Under the pieces are notes generated by a model. It saw nothing but the letters and a program-made list of their open reading frames with translations. It made no database searches and was not told where the DNA came from. This document shows, one piece after another, positions 33,236 to 47,372 of a stretch of DNA of 64,000 nucleotides (position 1 is its first letter; the number at the start of each line of letters is the position of its first letter). Source of the DNA: Selaginella tamariscina (Eukaryota; Streptophyta; Lycopodiopsida; Selaginellales; Selaginellaceae); NCBI GenBank assembly GCA_003024785.1, contig PUQB01000060.1, positions 1 through 64,000 of the forward strand, in the 5' to 3' direction. The position numbers were made by a program, and so were the translations under genes.

Positions 33236-35096
33236 TTAAGAGCTCTTCGCTCGAACAGACATAACAACATTAGACTCGAGAATCCTCAAAATGGTAGGAT
33301 TAGTCACCAACCTCGGCGTCTTGTACTGTCCGATACTCCTTGTCCACTAAATACCACGTGGTTAACTATCCTGTCAAAAGTTCCACTCTCTACTACCTTG
33401 ATCTCTAAGGGTCCGATACTGCCTTCCCTCCGGTTCCGGTTGTACACCGTGGAGAGGAAGCTCTCCAATACGTTACTGCAGTACCTTACGTTCTCAGACT
33501 CTGCACCAATCCAGTTCGGCTCCACCGGGTTCCCATCTGCAGTGGAGAGGTCCCAGTAGACAACATAGTGACCAGGTTGAGAACACAGATCAACCCTGCT
33601 GGTGTAATCCAGCAGTCCGAACTTTGGCAGCACTGATGCTGCATTCGCAACTGCATTATGGAGCTCGAATTCGTCAGTCTTGTCAGTGTCCACGCTCAGT
33701 AGAACGCCCGCCCGTCTCATAAACGCAAACTGGGGGCACTGTTGCGGAAGCTTACGACCTTGAGCACGTCTCCGACACGGTACCGGTACAGCCCGCCTTT
33801 GGTAGTCACCACCAGCTCGTACTCGTGGCCGAGCTTCACCTCCGCTAGCTCAACCAGAGTCCCGTCCGACGCTAGAAACTCGTAGAAAGCGAAACAAGGG
33901 AAGACAGTGTAGAGAACCTGAGAGGGATCGCAGATGGGCGAGAGGTTGACTCCGAGCGTGCTGCATTCCGAAGAGGCGTAAAGAGACGAAGCTATTGGTA
34001 ATCCGTCAGTATAGAAGTCGATAATAGGAACATACTGCTTCATGGAGCCTGTAACTATGGAATGTGCCAGGTTCACGTTCGGAAACAACCGCCGTATGAT
34101 CCCCCGCCAAGACTGTTTTGAACACTCCCGCCGGATGGCGTTAGCCAGCACCGGGTTTGGCCTCAGTATGTTGTTCACTGCATCCTTTACTGAGAGGTCT
34201 AAGACAATGTTCGTGTTCACTGAGCCCCTCTCTACGTCGTCGGATATTTCCCTCCAGTACTTACGGAGCTCCTTCATGCCCCGGACAAACGTCGAGGCGA
34301 AGACTGCCCCGATAGACGACACCTCCTGGGACTGGGCGAGCCCACACAGGAGGTGACAGTAACTTGTTTGTTGGTAATCCACCACACTATAACTTCATCT
34401 GGACTGGTGTATCCAGACTCTCGGTCTCTCTTCCGGTTCCAAAACGGGGCTGGTGAAGTACCCGCTCAGTCCGGAGCACGTTATGACTCCGCCGGACGTT
34501 ATTCCCGGCTTCCTGACGTATATGAATTGCAGGGTCTTGCCTTTGCTAGCGTATGGTGCTTGTCTGCGATGCCACAGTAAGTTAGTTTCAGTCAAAGATG
34601 AACATCTATATATTCATTAGAAACTCACATGTTCAATGCAGCTTTAGCGACTCGGTTAAGCACGACGAACTCTGCATCATAGCCCTCGGCCTTGGGAAGG
34701 AGCTTCTGCTTCCCACCGGATGTACCAGAACTGCAGTCAACGACAGCTAGTTAGCATAGCCAGTCAACGAAAGTCAAGGGTCAAGAATGTAATACCTGGT
34801 AAGCATCTCATGCACCCTGTTACTCAGTATAGTGCCACTCTCGTCTCCATTGGCGATTCTTTGTACATATGGCTCTATATCGCTGTAGGAAGCGAGCGGT
34901 AGCTTCTTGATTCTTCCTTGGACGGTATACCATAGATACCATACTTTTTCAAATAGTCTATACCACTATTTGCCTGCAGCAGTATCCTTTGAAGAGCTTC
35001 GTTCTGTACAGTGGACACATCTTTGGTTACTCTCTCTACAAACTCGAGTGCTGCCTCGTCAGATGCAATGTTTTCGAGAATCCCCTTGGCTTCCAT
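33236..35096 (-). pseudogene. GH3: GH3 family amido synthetase, copy B (several frameshifts)
   Basis: Exons 34796-35096, 34630-34730 and 33236-34563, as in copy A. Start MEAKGILENIASDEAALEF. The central half is intact (SSIGAVFASTFVRGMKELRK, VTTKGGLYRYRVGDVLKV). Compared with copy A, bases are missing at about 34911 (exon 1), about 34447, about 34382, about 33732 and about 33341. The last of these replaces the C-terminal GQYKTPR region by a short wrong-frame tail. It does have the C that copy A lacks near 34328. Either a pseudogene or a gene blurred by assembly indels. It contains the hairpin-matching site at 34020-34040. Confidence 0.85.
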
Positions 35097-35249
35097 ATCA
35101 ATAGCAGCTTCTTATGTGACACTGGAACTGAACAAGCCTTGTATGTATGAATGTAACCCACTATGAACGAGGGAAGAATTAACTCCTTAGAATCGTTTTC
35201 TCTCTTTTTTTTAATGTTGTGTTTGACATGTGTTGGGATGGCTCGCGTG

Positions 35250-35290
35250 TGTGTTATATAGTTAAACTTTCACGACTTGACTGAGCCAAT
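35250..35290 (-). promoter_or_regulatory. GH3-B TATA box and upstream element
   Basis: The plus strand has GTGTTATATAGTTAAAC at 35251-35267, the counterpart of the copy A TATA region, followed by the conserved CACGACTTGACTGAGCCAATG. Confidence 0.45.
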
Positions 35291-35299
35291 GGAGCATAC

Positions 35300-36480
35300 G
35301 GAAGACTTAGCTCCTTCCGTTGACCATCCTGAACCTTATTAAATTGTTCACAACGTCCTGAACTTAAGGCTTAATTAGCGCTTCGATACTTGATTATATG
35401 GCGTCGCTAGTGTTCTACATAGAAGGCTGCGAGGCATAGTTATAATGACACGTCTCACCCGCCACGGCAAAAAACACATTCACTAAAAGATTAAACAAGA
35501 TAAATTACTGAAAAATTCAATGTTTGAATAGGTTGTAGTATGTAAGTTTTTGGCTACTAGCAGATGTTACATGGCAAGTTCTTGTTCAGTTTATTGGGTA
35601 ATACTAAACATAACTAACAGAACCAACTTTAGCTAAAGTTTAAGTTTTAGTTAAAATACACTAGAATTCTGTAACAAAATAAATTTCTTTTATAAGATTT
35701 TAAAGAGTTTAGGGTTTAACTGTTTAACATGTGAAAATTCGTTCACTGTGCACACAGTTCAAACTTACCTATCGATTAAACCGAACGTTCTATCTTATTT
35801 AACTTCCGTTCATAAATTTCTTTAAATTTTATAAAAATAAATTTATTTCGTACATTAATTAAACTTTTCACTCACTAGTTCAAATGCTAGTCCACTCCAG
35901 TTTGATTTATTTTTGATTTTTGACTTATAAATCGTCCACTCCAGTTTGATTTATTTTTGACTTATAAAATTTTTAAATTTAACTAAAGATTCATTAAACT
36001 TTTAACAGCAAATTTATTTTGCTAAAATTATGTAAAAATTAAGATTTTAACTGAAGTTAAGAAACCCTATATGCCGCTGTCTGGTGTTCGGCAGGATTTC
36101 AAAGAAGGTAAATCGATGTGTGTGCGTGTGTGTGCGCGCGTGCGTGTGAGAGAGTTTGTGTGTTTTCTTGATAAAAATCGATTTCTTTTCTCCAATATTG
36201 TAATTGAGCACGATAGATTGCATAATTTATCAAAGAGAATTCAATCAGCATAGTATACCTGTCTGCGTGTGTGGACATACATCGTAGACATAAACTGCGT
36301 ATGTCCCTGTGTACACATGGAAAATACATCAGACGAAAGTGCAGGAGAAGACTAAGCAATTCAATTTGTGTGTGTGTGCGTGTGCGTGTAACGAAAAGTA
36401 TCGCAACTTTGTGTATACGGCTGTATATGCTCAAGTCATGTATTATATATATAGATATACACACATTTATAATATTTCCA
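35300..36480. other. Intergenic, no gene seen (unit B)
   Basis: AT-rich with TG-rich tracts (36115-36160, 36367-36390). A local duplication of GTCCACTCCAGTTTGATTT occurs at about 35889-35960. Several open frames here are low-complexity. Confidence 0.5.
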
Positions 36481-36650
36481 ATGGTATATAACATTGGAAA
36501 TACATCAGGCCAAAGTGGATGCAATATCAGGAACGAAGCAGTCTTCTCAACAACGAAATAACCCCCATCCCAAGTGTCGGGTTTTACTCCTCTACCAGTT
36601 ATCAACGTAGAGCTGGATGCTGGAAATTGGCAGGTATGCGTGTGGGACAT
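36481..36650. other. Conserved exon-like block of unknown identity (unit B)
   Basis: Counterpart of 13501-13670 with few changes (minus-strand reading SSSTLITGRGVKPDTWDGGY). The good conservation relative to its flanks suggests former or present coding or regulatory use. Strand unresolved. Confidence 0.3.
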
Positions 36651-37480
36651 AGTTGTATGGATGAAAGAACTCAGTGGAGTTCAGCATTTTCCTTCGTGTT
36701 GATGCTGTTATCTGGGTGTGTGTTTGTGATGTATATATGTATGTGTGTTGTACTACGTGACTTACAAAAGCTAAAGGAGGATGAAAACGAAGGCACATTG
36801 GGGCTTTTTCGCTTCTTTCTGGAGACTAACCACGAACGGTTGAATGTTTTATCAAAGAATAAGGTAATTATAAATATATATATAAGGTAATTGAAACTAT
36901 TTCAAGTAAAGAAATGTAAATTAGAAGGCTAATATAGTTTCACTTTGGTGGACGATCTTTCTGTAGAGGACATTGAACGAGTGAGTTAGTGATCTACATA
37001 TGAAATAGACATTTAATATTTTTTATAAGAATATTCTCTCTTTCAGGTATAATGTGGCCGCTACCTCCTCCATCTCAAACCTTAAGCCTGGTGAGTTAAT
37101 ATAAGCATAACTATACTGTATATCATTACACGTTCATACGATGATATCATAGTATATTAAATTTCATTAACAACTATAGAGTGTGCCTGGACTAGAGTAT
37201 GGATTCAAATCCGGTTTCTTTATTTGCCTTGCCTTCAAAGCTTCCAGATCTTCCAGCAGACATAAGCTGGACAGGTGCACACCCATACACACAATCTGTA
37301 CGTTACTTAATAGATGTACACGCATACATAGATACATCCATGTGTACACTCTTTAAATTCAATTATAGGATCAATGCACGAGATATCATCCATAGCAAAT
37401 ACAGGTTTTGAAAGGACTGAAAAAATAAGAAATAAGTTAATTGTTATTTTATTTTTGATTTTTTAAACTTGTTTTAAGAA

Positions 37481-37680
37481 ATTACACCGGTGAAACCGTC
37501 TAGTGTAACTCCAGCACCGTCCAGAATGATAACAAGGGTATTCATTTTCTATCCCGGTGGCTAAAAATGTACATGTAGCCATTACCACTTCTTCTTCACC
37601 ACTGTTTAATACAAGCAATTCTTCAGTTATCAGAAGATGAGCCTTCCTCGTCTGCACCTTCACAAGCATCTCTACCCCGT
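37481..37680. other. Conserved exon-like blocks, proline-rich part reduced (unit B)
   Basis: Counterpart of 14379-14710. The polyproline stretch and intervening intron-like DNA are deleted. The end reads QLSEDEPSSSAPSQASLPRI in one frame, directly before a GTAAG donor and the (GT)n run. Confidence 0.3.
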
Positions 37681-37686
37681 ATCGGT

Positions 37687-37742
<56 letters not shown>
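37687..37742. repeat. (GT)n microsatellite, about 28 units
   Basis: Uninterrupted GT run. The unit A counterpart at 14714-14761 is shorter and interrupted. Confidence 0.95.
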
Positions 37743-37743
<1 letters not shown>

Positions 37744-38156
37744 GGTGGGGGTGCGTGTGTGCAAGTGTTACACACGTAGAGTCTAATATTTTAACAATGT
37801 AGGCGCAGCACTTATAGTCCAGGCATCAAATTAACAAAGTTTGGCTTGAATGGTTTTTTAATTCAAAACTAATACATTCATTTTGCGGTTATAAACATGT
37901 TCATATTTAAATATATATGAGGCCAGCCATGTGCAATGAGTGCAGGGGGGAGGATTGAAGGGACCAGCAACTATGAACTAACAACTGACCAGCAACTATG
38001 AACTAACAACTGAATCTAATATTAACCACCTTTTTTAAGTTTAATATTGGTTGCACTGTTGGTTTAATCATTTTATAGAACTAAAGCAAAGCATAAATTG
38101 AAGCCACATTCCCTCACACATTTTAATGGAATGGCAATGCAAACATTTGCCTGATT

Positions 38157-38244
38157 ATGTTCGCTCAAATAAGAGCAGATGGTGGATGGATTGATGGAGT
38201 GCATGCAACTTACTATGGAAGGAGTGATGCCTCAGGAACCAACA
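38157..38244 (+). pseudogene. Expansin first-exon fragment (unit B)
   Basis: Same reading as 15158-15245 (GGWIDGVHATYYGRSDASGT) with a GTAAG donor. No further expansin exons lie before the minus-strand kinase gene at 38471. Confidence 0.6.
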
Positions 38245-38470
38245 GTAAGGTCTTGTAAGCATAAAAGTAAAACTTATATATGTGTGTGCAAATAAGTAAA
38301 AATCTTTAACTCAAGAAATGGATCAGAAATGGCTTTCAACTGGGGGGACCAGTGATGACTCCTTGAGATAGCAAAATCACTAGCTGCTTTAAATATCATT
38401 CTCTATATATTTAAATACTACCATTTAATAATCGTATACATATAGATACTTAGATGCACGAGCATGCACC

Positions 38471-40128
<1,658 letters not shown>

Positions 40129-40261
40129 TGTTGGAAAGGTTTTTGTGCTCAGATCCTGCATTAAGAATGAATTGGGTACATAGACAACGAACTTGACGAC
40201 GAAGAGACGTGACCGTAGCCACGTGGAGATCAAATGTCAACGTCCAGTCAATCCGCTGACA
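40129..40261 (-). repeat. Copia C 3' LTR (133 bp)
   Basis: Short LTR, similar to 43468-43606 with several small indels and ending CAATCCGCTGACA on the plus strand. Confidence 0.9.
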
Positions 40262-40299
40262 CTCCCCTTCAGCCATGCGATGAGTCACTGCATCGGCTG

Positions 40300-43200
40300 A
40301 ATCTTCATCTCCAGCAATGTCTTCAACAGTCAGCTCCATCCTGTTCTGCTGGAAACGAGGAACTTGCAACGCCTTAGTCAAGATGTCTGCCACCATCTCC
40401 TCAGTTGGGCAGTACTCCAGCTTGATAAGCTTCTTAGCAACTTGCTCTCGAAGAAACTTGACTCGCACCTGCATATGCCAAGTCAGGTCGTGATACCTCG
40501 AGTTTGATGCTAGCATGATGGCACTGATGTTGTCGCAGAAAAGCTGGGTCGGTGGTTGCTCCCCCAGAAACGGCTCCAGGAAAATTCGCAACCAGATGGT
40601 CTCCTGTGCTGCTGATGTCGCAGCCACGTACTCTGCTTCTGTCGAGGAGAGTGCTGTGATCTTCTGCCACTTGCTCCTCCAGGCAACCAGGTTTGCCGAG
40701 GAAGAAAGCGTAGCCAGAAGTAGAATGACGAGAATCAGGATCACCAGCCCAATCAGCATCGGAATAGCCTTGAAGCTGGAAAGTCTCGTCACCATAGCAG
40801 CCGCTGTAGACCAAGGCATGTTCTCTTGTCCCCTGTAGGTAACGAAAGATACGCTTCACGGCCTCCCAATGTGCTCTACCGGGTTAGCCATAAATTGAGA
40901 GACTTGCCCACCGTGTATGCCAGCTTAGGTCTTGTACAGACCACACAGGTAAAGAGGCTGCCCACGGGGACTGCTGCCGAGATGACAACGCCAGGCACTG
41001 TCGCACGGGGCAACGCCTGAACAGTCTGGGAACTGGAGGCCTGGCTGGAGGGACCAACTGCATGTGATGTGGCGTCTGCAGAACCGCCACCACACCATTC
41101 GTCCACCAGCTCGAAGTCGATCACACGTCCAGGGTGTAGGTGCCCAGCTGGGGCATCTGCTGCAGAGACGGCTCCCCCATAAACTTCAGCTTCATTAAAC
41201 ACCACGTCCCGGCTCACGATGATTGAGCACTTGTCCAGACGCAGAAGCTTGTAGGCCTTGGATGTCTGAGCGTAACCCAAAAGCACACACTTGATGGCTC
41301 TCTCATCAAGTTTGGTGCGCAGCTTCTCAGGAACGTGGGCAAAGGCCACACAACCAAAGGTTCGGATGTGGGCCACGCTAGGTCGTCGACCGGTCCAAGC
41401 CTCGTAGGGGGTCATCCCTTTGACCGTCGTGGTGGGAAGCCTGTTGCGTAGATATGCAGCAGTGATCACGGCCTCGCCCCAATACGTCTTGGGCATCCCT
41501 GCATAGAAGAGCATGCTTCGAAACGCCTCCTCTAGCGTCTTGTTCATTCTCTCAGCCACTCCATTCTGAGAAGGGCTGTATGGAGCAGAATACTGGTGCA
41601 TAATTCCCTGAGCAGCACAGTACTTAGTGAATGCGCCACTCACATACTCGCCACCATTGTCAGTGCGGATGCAGCGAAGCTGATATCCTGTCTGCAGCTC
41701 CGCCTCTTGTTTGAATGCCAAGAAGTGAGAGAAGACCTCGGACTTGGCCGCCATGAGTGCCACAGAGACAAAGTGAGAGTAGTCATCCGTGAAAGTTACA
41801 AAGTACGCTTTCTTACCAGGAGTAAGCGTGTCCATGGGGCCGCAGACGTCCGAGTGCACCATCTCCAGAGGTGCTGTCGTTGGAGGACTGGTGGACTCTG
41901 GATAAGGCTTCTTGGCAGACTTGCCAAGTACACACGCCTCGCAGAACTCCAGTGTCTGACCTGTCGGAATGGACAAACCATCAACCAATGACTGTCGGGC
42001 CATGGTCAGGATCGCTTGAGCATGGGCGTGGCCCAAGCGATTATGCCACAACTGCAGAGTGTGGGGGACCGTCGAATGGTCGCCACCATGGCTTGATGAG
42101 CGTCTGGGATGCATAACTTAGCATCCAGCTGGTATAGGCCTCCATAGCGAGCGCCACGTGCTACAAGCTGATTTTCTGAGTTGAGGACCTCACAGCCGTG
42201 CTCATCGAAACAGAGGTGAAAACCAGCATCACAGATTCGCCCCACAGAGAGGAGTGTCTCTGTTAGCCCGGGGACATGGTAAACACCATCGATTGTCTTG
42301 ATGGCTCCTTGCAGCTGCACACGAACACTGCCAACGCCCACCATCTTGAGCGAGGAGCCCTCCACTGAGTTGACCACGTCGGCTGTTGTGAGTAACCGAT
42401 ACGTGATGAACACCTCCCTCAGAGGTGTGGCGTGAAGATTGGCTCCTGAATCGAGCCAAAGCACAGGGGACAGGATCTCCCCTGTTCTTCGAGCCATGAA
42501 CAATCGGGCCTCCTCGTCACGCGACCCCTGCGGCTGTTGCAGAGTCCGATTGCTCCCATTCTGAATCAACCGTGGTTGCTGACGAGGTGCCTGCTGCTGC
42601 CGCTGATTCCCTATTCGCCGAGGGCAATCACGGGCAAAGTGCCCCATCTGCTGGCACTCGTGGCAGGGCCCAATCTGTCGCTGGTTCTGCTGCCTTGGCT
42701 GCTGCATTCCACGCTGCTGCTGCTGTCGTCCACCACGGCGCTGCTGCTGTTGGCGTCTCCCACCGCGTCCGGCAAAGAGAGCTGTGTTCCCAGCAGCCAA
42801 CTGAAGGCTTCGAGCCTCCTCATTCACAGCAGAGACCATGTCCTCAAAGCTCTGCTTGGGCAGATTGAGAAGAGTAGTCCGCACTCCTCTGTACGCCTCA
42901 AGCAAGCCATTGAGAAAAACAGCTTTCTGATCGCTCTCGCTAGGGGTTGCCTTCACTTGAACCAGTTGAATCACAAGTCCCTTTAGACGGCTGACGAACT
43001 CAGGTACCGTCTCGTTCGCTGCCATCTTCAATCCGAAGAACTGTTGCTTCAGACTGAGCTCACTGGCAGTACCAGATCCCCCAAACGAACGGACAAGGCC
43101 ATCCCAGTTGTCCTTCGCTGGTTTTGTGAGGGCGATCAGGTCCACGAACTCCTGGCCCAGCGCTAGACCAATCGTGGTCAGCGCCTTGCGATCGCGGGCG

Positions 43201-43388
43201 TCCCAGGCAGCCTGCATTGCTGGGTCGGTTGTGGGACGGGCTTCTGTGCCATCCACCACACCCCAGTTGCCCTCTCGCATCAGCACCAGTTGGACCTTGA
43301 TGCTCCATGTATGGAAGTTCGCTCCCGTGAAGCGCTCCAAAAATTTGTCCAGGAATTTATCCGTGGACACGGTTGAGGAAGAAGCCAT
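40300..43388 (-). pseudogene. Copia C gag-pol lacking reverse transcriptase
   Basis: Gag begins at 43388 (MASSSTVSTDKFLDKFLERF). It has an arginine/glutamine-rich tract and a CCHC knuckle CHECQQMGHFARDC, followed by protease VLWLDSGANLHATP. After a one-frame break near 42100 come the integrase zinc region (LWHNRLGHAHAQAI) and core with its D-D-E residues (VHSDVCGPMD; RTDNGGEYV; NGVAERMNKTLEE). The frame then passes from the integrase tail (near 41010) straight to VGSLFTCVVCTRPKLAY and RNase H (RIFRYLQGT; SSTEAEYVAATSAAQE). The RT palm with its YVDD is missing, an internal deletion. Confidence 0.9.
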
Positions 43389-43467
43389 TAGTGCTTGATC
43401 AAGAGGCGATCAAAGACACTAACCTTGCGTGGCTTCAATTCCTTGCTAATTCCTAGCTCTGATACCA

Positions 43468-43606
43468 TGTTGGAAAGGTTTTGTGTGCTCAGATCCTCAT
43501 AGCATTAAGAATGAATTTGGGTACATAGACAACGAACTATGATGACGAAGAGACGTGACCCGTAGCCACGTGGAGATCAATGTCAAGTCCAGTCAATCCG
43601 TTGACA
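43468..43606 (-). repeat. Copia C 5' LTR (139 bp)
   Basis: Pairs with 40129-40261. The primer binding site is immediately internal to it. Confidence 0.9.
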
Positions 43607-44896
43607 GCTTCTAATGCCCGCCGGGATACTACCTGTGAGTAGATTTGAGCTGAGATTCAGGCTGCCAAGCAGTTGAAGCTTGTTGATCACAGCAGGAATC
43701 GAACCATTCAGCATGTTCTCTGCAAGGTCCAAGAGACCAAGGTTCCGACAATCGAATAGCTCCACCGGTATATTTGACCTCAGAGAATTTGCTCCCAGAT
43801 ACAGAATCTGAAGCTGCTGAAGCCTTCCAAGGGAACGTGGAATCGCACCCGTGAGTGCATTGCCAGCTAAACTCAGATATGTGACACTCGAGAGATTGCC
43901 AAGTTCGTCCGGTATCTCTCCAGATAACCGGTTGCGAGTGAGTCCGAGCTCACTTAGATGGCGAAAGACCGCCTATGCTTCCGTAGTAAGTGTCCGTCTA
44001 GATTATTGTAACCCAGTCCTAGATCCTCCAAGTTGGTGCAGTTGAAGATAGAGCTTGGAATGCTTCCTACCAGATTGTTGTATCCAAAGTGGAAGAACTG
44101 TCAAGTTCGATGCGTGTCCAATCTCAGGTGGTATTTCTCCACTCAGGTTGTTATGGTCTAGAGAGAGGTGGAAGAGGCTTGTGCAGTTTCCAAACCCGGC
44201 TGGAATGCTTCCGAAAATCGTTGTACACCATGTTGAACTCCAAGAGTGACTTGAGAGATCCAATCTGAGATGGAAGAGCTCCCGTGTGTCGGTTCCCCAC
44301 GGAAGTGAGGCACTCAAGCCTGGAGCAGTTAACAATGGAACTCGGTATGGAGCCAGTGAGGTTGTTACGAGAGAAAGTGGCTTCGACAAATGCTGCAAGC
44401 GACCAATCTCTGTGGGTATTTCGCCGACCAAGTGATTTTCATTGAGTAAGAGGACTTGTAGCTTCGTGCAGTTGAGGAGAGTCAAAGGGATGCTTCCAGT
44501 GAGGGAGTTGTCATCCAGCAGGAGGCTCCGAAGTTCATGTAACATGCCCAGCTCTGGAGGGATGCCTCCACCAAGCTTGTTGGAGGACAAGCTGAGATGA
44601 GAAGGAAAGTCAAGTTACTAAGAACAGGCGTAATTCTTCCTCGTAACTCGCTACCATTGAGGTGGAGAGACGAAACTCTACCCTTAAGGCATTGGATTCC
44701 GCCCAATTACAGAAGTTACCTGCTCTGTCTGTCCAGGACAAAAGAACACCTTGCGGATCTTCAACTATGGCCTCCTGAAGCTTAAGAGCGCCTCTGCATC
44801 CTGCGAGATTGACAGGCATGTTGGAATCATGAACCATAACAGGATTGAAGATTGGAAGAGTCGAGAAGCCATTGGCAACAAAAGAGCAGTCATCAT
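43607..44896 (-). pseudogene. LRR receptor kinase, signal peptide and N-terminal LRRs (unit B)
   Basis: I place the start at 44896 because the minus strand then reads a signal peptide MMTALLLPMASRLFQSSILL, WFMIPTCLSISQDAEALLSF. This is the usual mature-end motif of class XII receptors (DxxALLxFK). One base is missing directly after LLSF (unit A keeps AAG GAG there), then EAIVEDPQGVLLSWTD and the N-cap NFCNWAGIQC follow with another shift. About 15 plant-type LRRs run to the Copia C insertion. It is the 5' part of the same gene as 38471-40128 and would sit in the plasma membrane if intact. Confidence 0.88.
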
Positions 44897-45447
44897 GTGT
44901 GTGTATATGTTTATAGAGACATTAGTCCTTATGCATGCGTGTGAATGCGTGTGGAATTGGTCAAATGACCCAGCTGAGAAATGTACCTGATATCACTTTC
45001 AAGAAGCACGACCGGTCCGTTCGAGGTAGGGACCATATTAATGTGAGGTCTTATGAACCGCTAGCAATTGCCGCTGACATAAATTCTATCCCAAGTATAA
45101 ACAACTCTAACACGACACATAGTGACCTATACAATAGAGTAGACTCCACATACTTTTAAAAAGTATGTATGTGAAGAACATTAAGAATTATACCAGAGTG
45201 AGTACTCTGCCCTTGTAACCTGAACTGTGATAGAAACTGCATGTTGAGGATTTTGAATCTTTAATCCATGTTCAGGCGGGTTGACTTCAACTCCCACGAG
45301 TTGTTGCTGAAGAGAGGAAAATCAGCTAGAGGAAGGTGAGGGACATGAAATTGAACACAACAAAGAAAGAGAAGAGGAGCAACACACAAATGATGAAGGT
45401 AATCCTTGCAACAAGATGCAAGGTGGTGAACCAGTTCAAAGTATTAT
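44897..45447. other. Upstream flank of receptor gene (unit B)
   Basis: Matches 22680-23255. Likely holds the receptor promoter, but no clear TATA was chosen. Similarity to unit A stops at about 45447. Confidence 0.5.
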
Positions 45448-46930
45448 TTTGTGGGTTACAATTAGGTTAAGCAAGTTGACTCACTAACATTGGGACTAGT
45501 TTTCCATGCTAGCCCATTCACACAAGTTGGGTGGGGGCTCCGTCACAAAATAAGGTAGGGTAGTAGTAGATAAGTTCATAATCGAGCTCGTTATTCTTTT
45601 ATTGGTGCAAGATTTACTTTGTGTCATCAAGGCACAATCTATATTACACTTAAGGGTTATCCAACTTTATCATTAGCAAATTCTTGCTTTAAAGGTCTTA
45701 TCGAAATAGACGTTTCATCAGTTAGAAATTAAGGTATGTCTGCAACCTCCCCACATCAAGTTAAGAATAGCATCACAGTTAAGTAATGCATGTTTATGTT
45801 CTTGTTCAATTATCTTAGTTGATAAGAAGCATCCTTAAGTAAACAAAAGAAAAATTAAGACATTCTCACGTAATCTCCAAGAACCATCTTTGTGCGCACG
45901 TTAAGATCTTGTATGAGCAATTTTTTGGTTTGCAGAATATGTATACCATAAGATCAAGTATATTGCTATGTTAAATACCATTTCATCATATTGTGCTCAT
46001 GCACATGTAGATTATCAGAGTTTTAATCGGGCTAACATATGGTAACACATGGTTGCTAAGAGATCTCAATACCTTATGTAAGTAATGTTAAGTCTTTTAA
46101 TATAATCTTAAGAGTCTAGCTCATATGTCTAAGTAAGCATAAGACTTAGGGCCAAGTCCACTTAGAATATGGAATTACCTTCATTTGGGAGTAAACCCTT
46201 TTAAAGTGACAAGGGGTATCTTAACACATGACTAATCCATAAGGGTTTGAGTAGCCAAGCCATAGTACCCTAGTTCTAGGGCTAGTAACTAATGAGAACA
46301 CCAAAGGCAAATACGAGTGCTCTACTAAGCAACCCCTAAGATTAGGTTTGGACAACCTTGAGCACGTGACTACACAAGTGCCTCACAAAAGAGTTTTGCT
46401 AATGAGTTTAGGCTTGGACATATTTACACACTCTTAGAATGAACGTCCCTAGCCAAGTGTGCCAATTAGCACACCCAATTATGAGACTTAATCTTCCTTG
46501 GGCGAATGCTTAAGGCTTAGCACATTAATGCGAGTGCCTTGGGTGTTGTATTGTGTGCCATGTAACCTAGTCTCACATGTTAATGTGACATTGTTTCCCT
46601 AGATGTAAGTTATCTCACCATAGCCCTTCAGACTCAAGAGCTACACCTGGTGCCACGAGCGTGACTCACAAATGCCAACCCTAGAATTCCCTTCATGTGA
46701 ACCCTCAAGAACATAATAAAGAGAATTGGCTAATAGGAACTCATTGACTTGATGCAAGAGATTGGAGGAGACTGGGGGCCCAGATGCATCGATCTTATGC
46801 TCTTCAATCTGCCAAATGATATGGCCACCACTAAAACAATGACGTCCCAAAGTGGAATGAAGTAGAAACATCCACATCATTGTTGCTTTTAAGCTTGCCA
46901 AATGCTTCCTCAACAACAATTGAACTTTCA
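45448..46930. repeat. Rearranged, diverged relative of the 54187-55989 LTR
   Basis: 45480-45720 resembles 54560-54850 in direct orientation (shared GGGGGCTCCGTCACA and flanks). 46020-46700 resembles 55000-55700 in inverted orientation (shared AAGGCTTAGCAC, CATAGCCCTT.AGA.TCAAGAG). No coding domain. Probably an old LTR remnant that suffered an internal inversion. Confidence 0.55.
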
Positions 46931-47039
46931 AGTAGGTAGATTGTGTTATTTTCATGTACAACAAAGGTTTTGTCGTGAATGAAAAAAAGGTAGAACTTGA
47001 CTGTTACACATATGCTGGATAAATCATTCTTCTTCTTTT

Positions 47040-47372
47040 AGGTTATGGCGTGGAGTTACTACATGGTTACATTGAAAGACGCTATATTCAAGCGTAACAA
47101 TGATTTGGCTGCTGCACACCCTCGATGGTTATGACTCCAACATTGACATCATCCTAATCATATTGGACAAAAGGATGTTGTTGTCATCCACTTTAGGAAT
47201 TGAGTACAATGAATACAAAGAGAGGTTAGTGCGCTCTATGAGGTTGCTACTAGAGCTTTACGTGCTAAAGAAGGGTATAGTTGCAAACCTTATGGTTGAA
47301 GCTAGGTTAATATTAAATGTCGTTGCCACTTTGGGGCGTCATGTCTACTGTTTAGAAAGGGGTGCTACTTAG
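47040..47372 (+). pseudogene. Possible Copia gag relic
   Basis: Open reading LLHTLDGYDSNIDIILIILD ... LGIEYNEYKERLVRSM resembles the gag region of Copia elements, where LLxTLPxxYD is followed by a repeat of LLxYExRL. There is no zinc knuckle afterwards and frames break on both sides. Uncertain. Confidence 0.35.

Larger units (their letters stand above)
40129..43606 (-). mobile_element. Copia C, RT-deleted Copia element in the LRR exon
   Basis: LTRs 40129-40261 and 43468-43606 (TGTTGGAAAGG...TGACA on the plus strand) lie within a perfect GCTTC duplication (40124-40128 and 43607-43611). The empty site is in unit A at about 21417. Primer site TGGTATCAGAGCT at 43455-43467 and purine tract GCTGAAGGGGAG beside the 3' LTR are on the minus strand. 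It is a different family from Copia A/B, judging by LTR and gag sequence. Long open frames suggest it is the youngest Copia here. Confidence 0.93.

Noticed and set aside
42537-42986. 149-codon plus-strand ORF inside Copia C
   Set aside because: Antisense of the glutamine/arginine-rich gag region, a low-complexity shadow.
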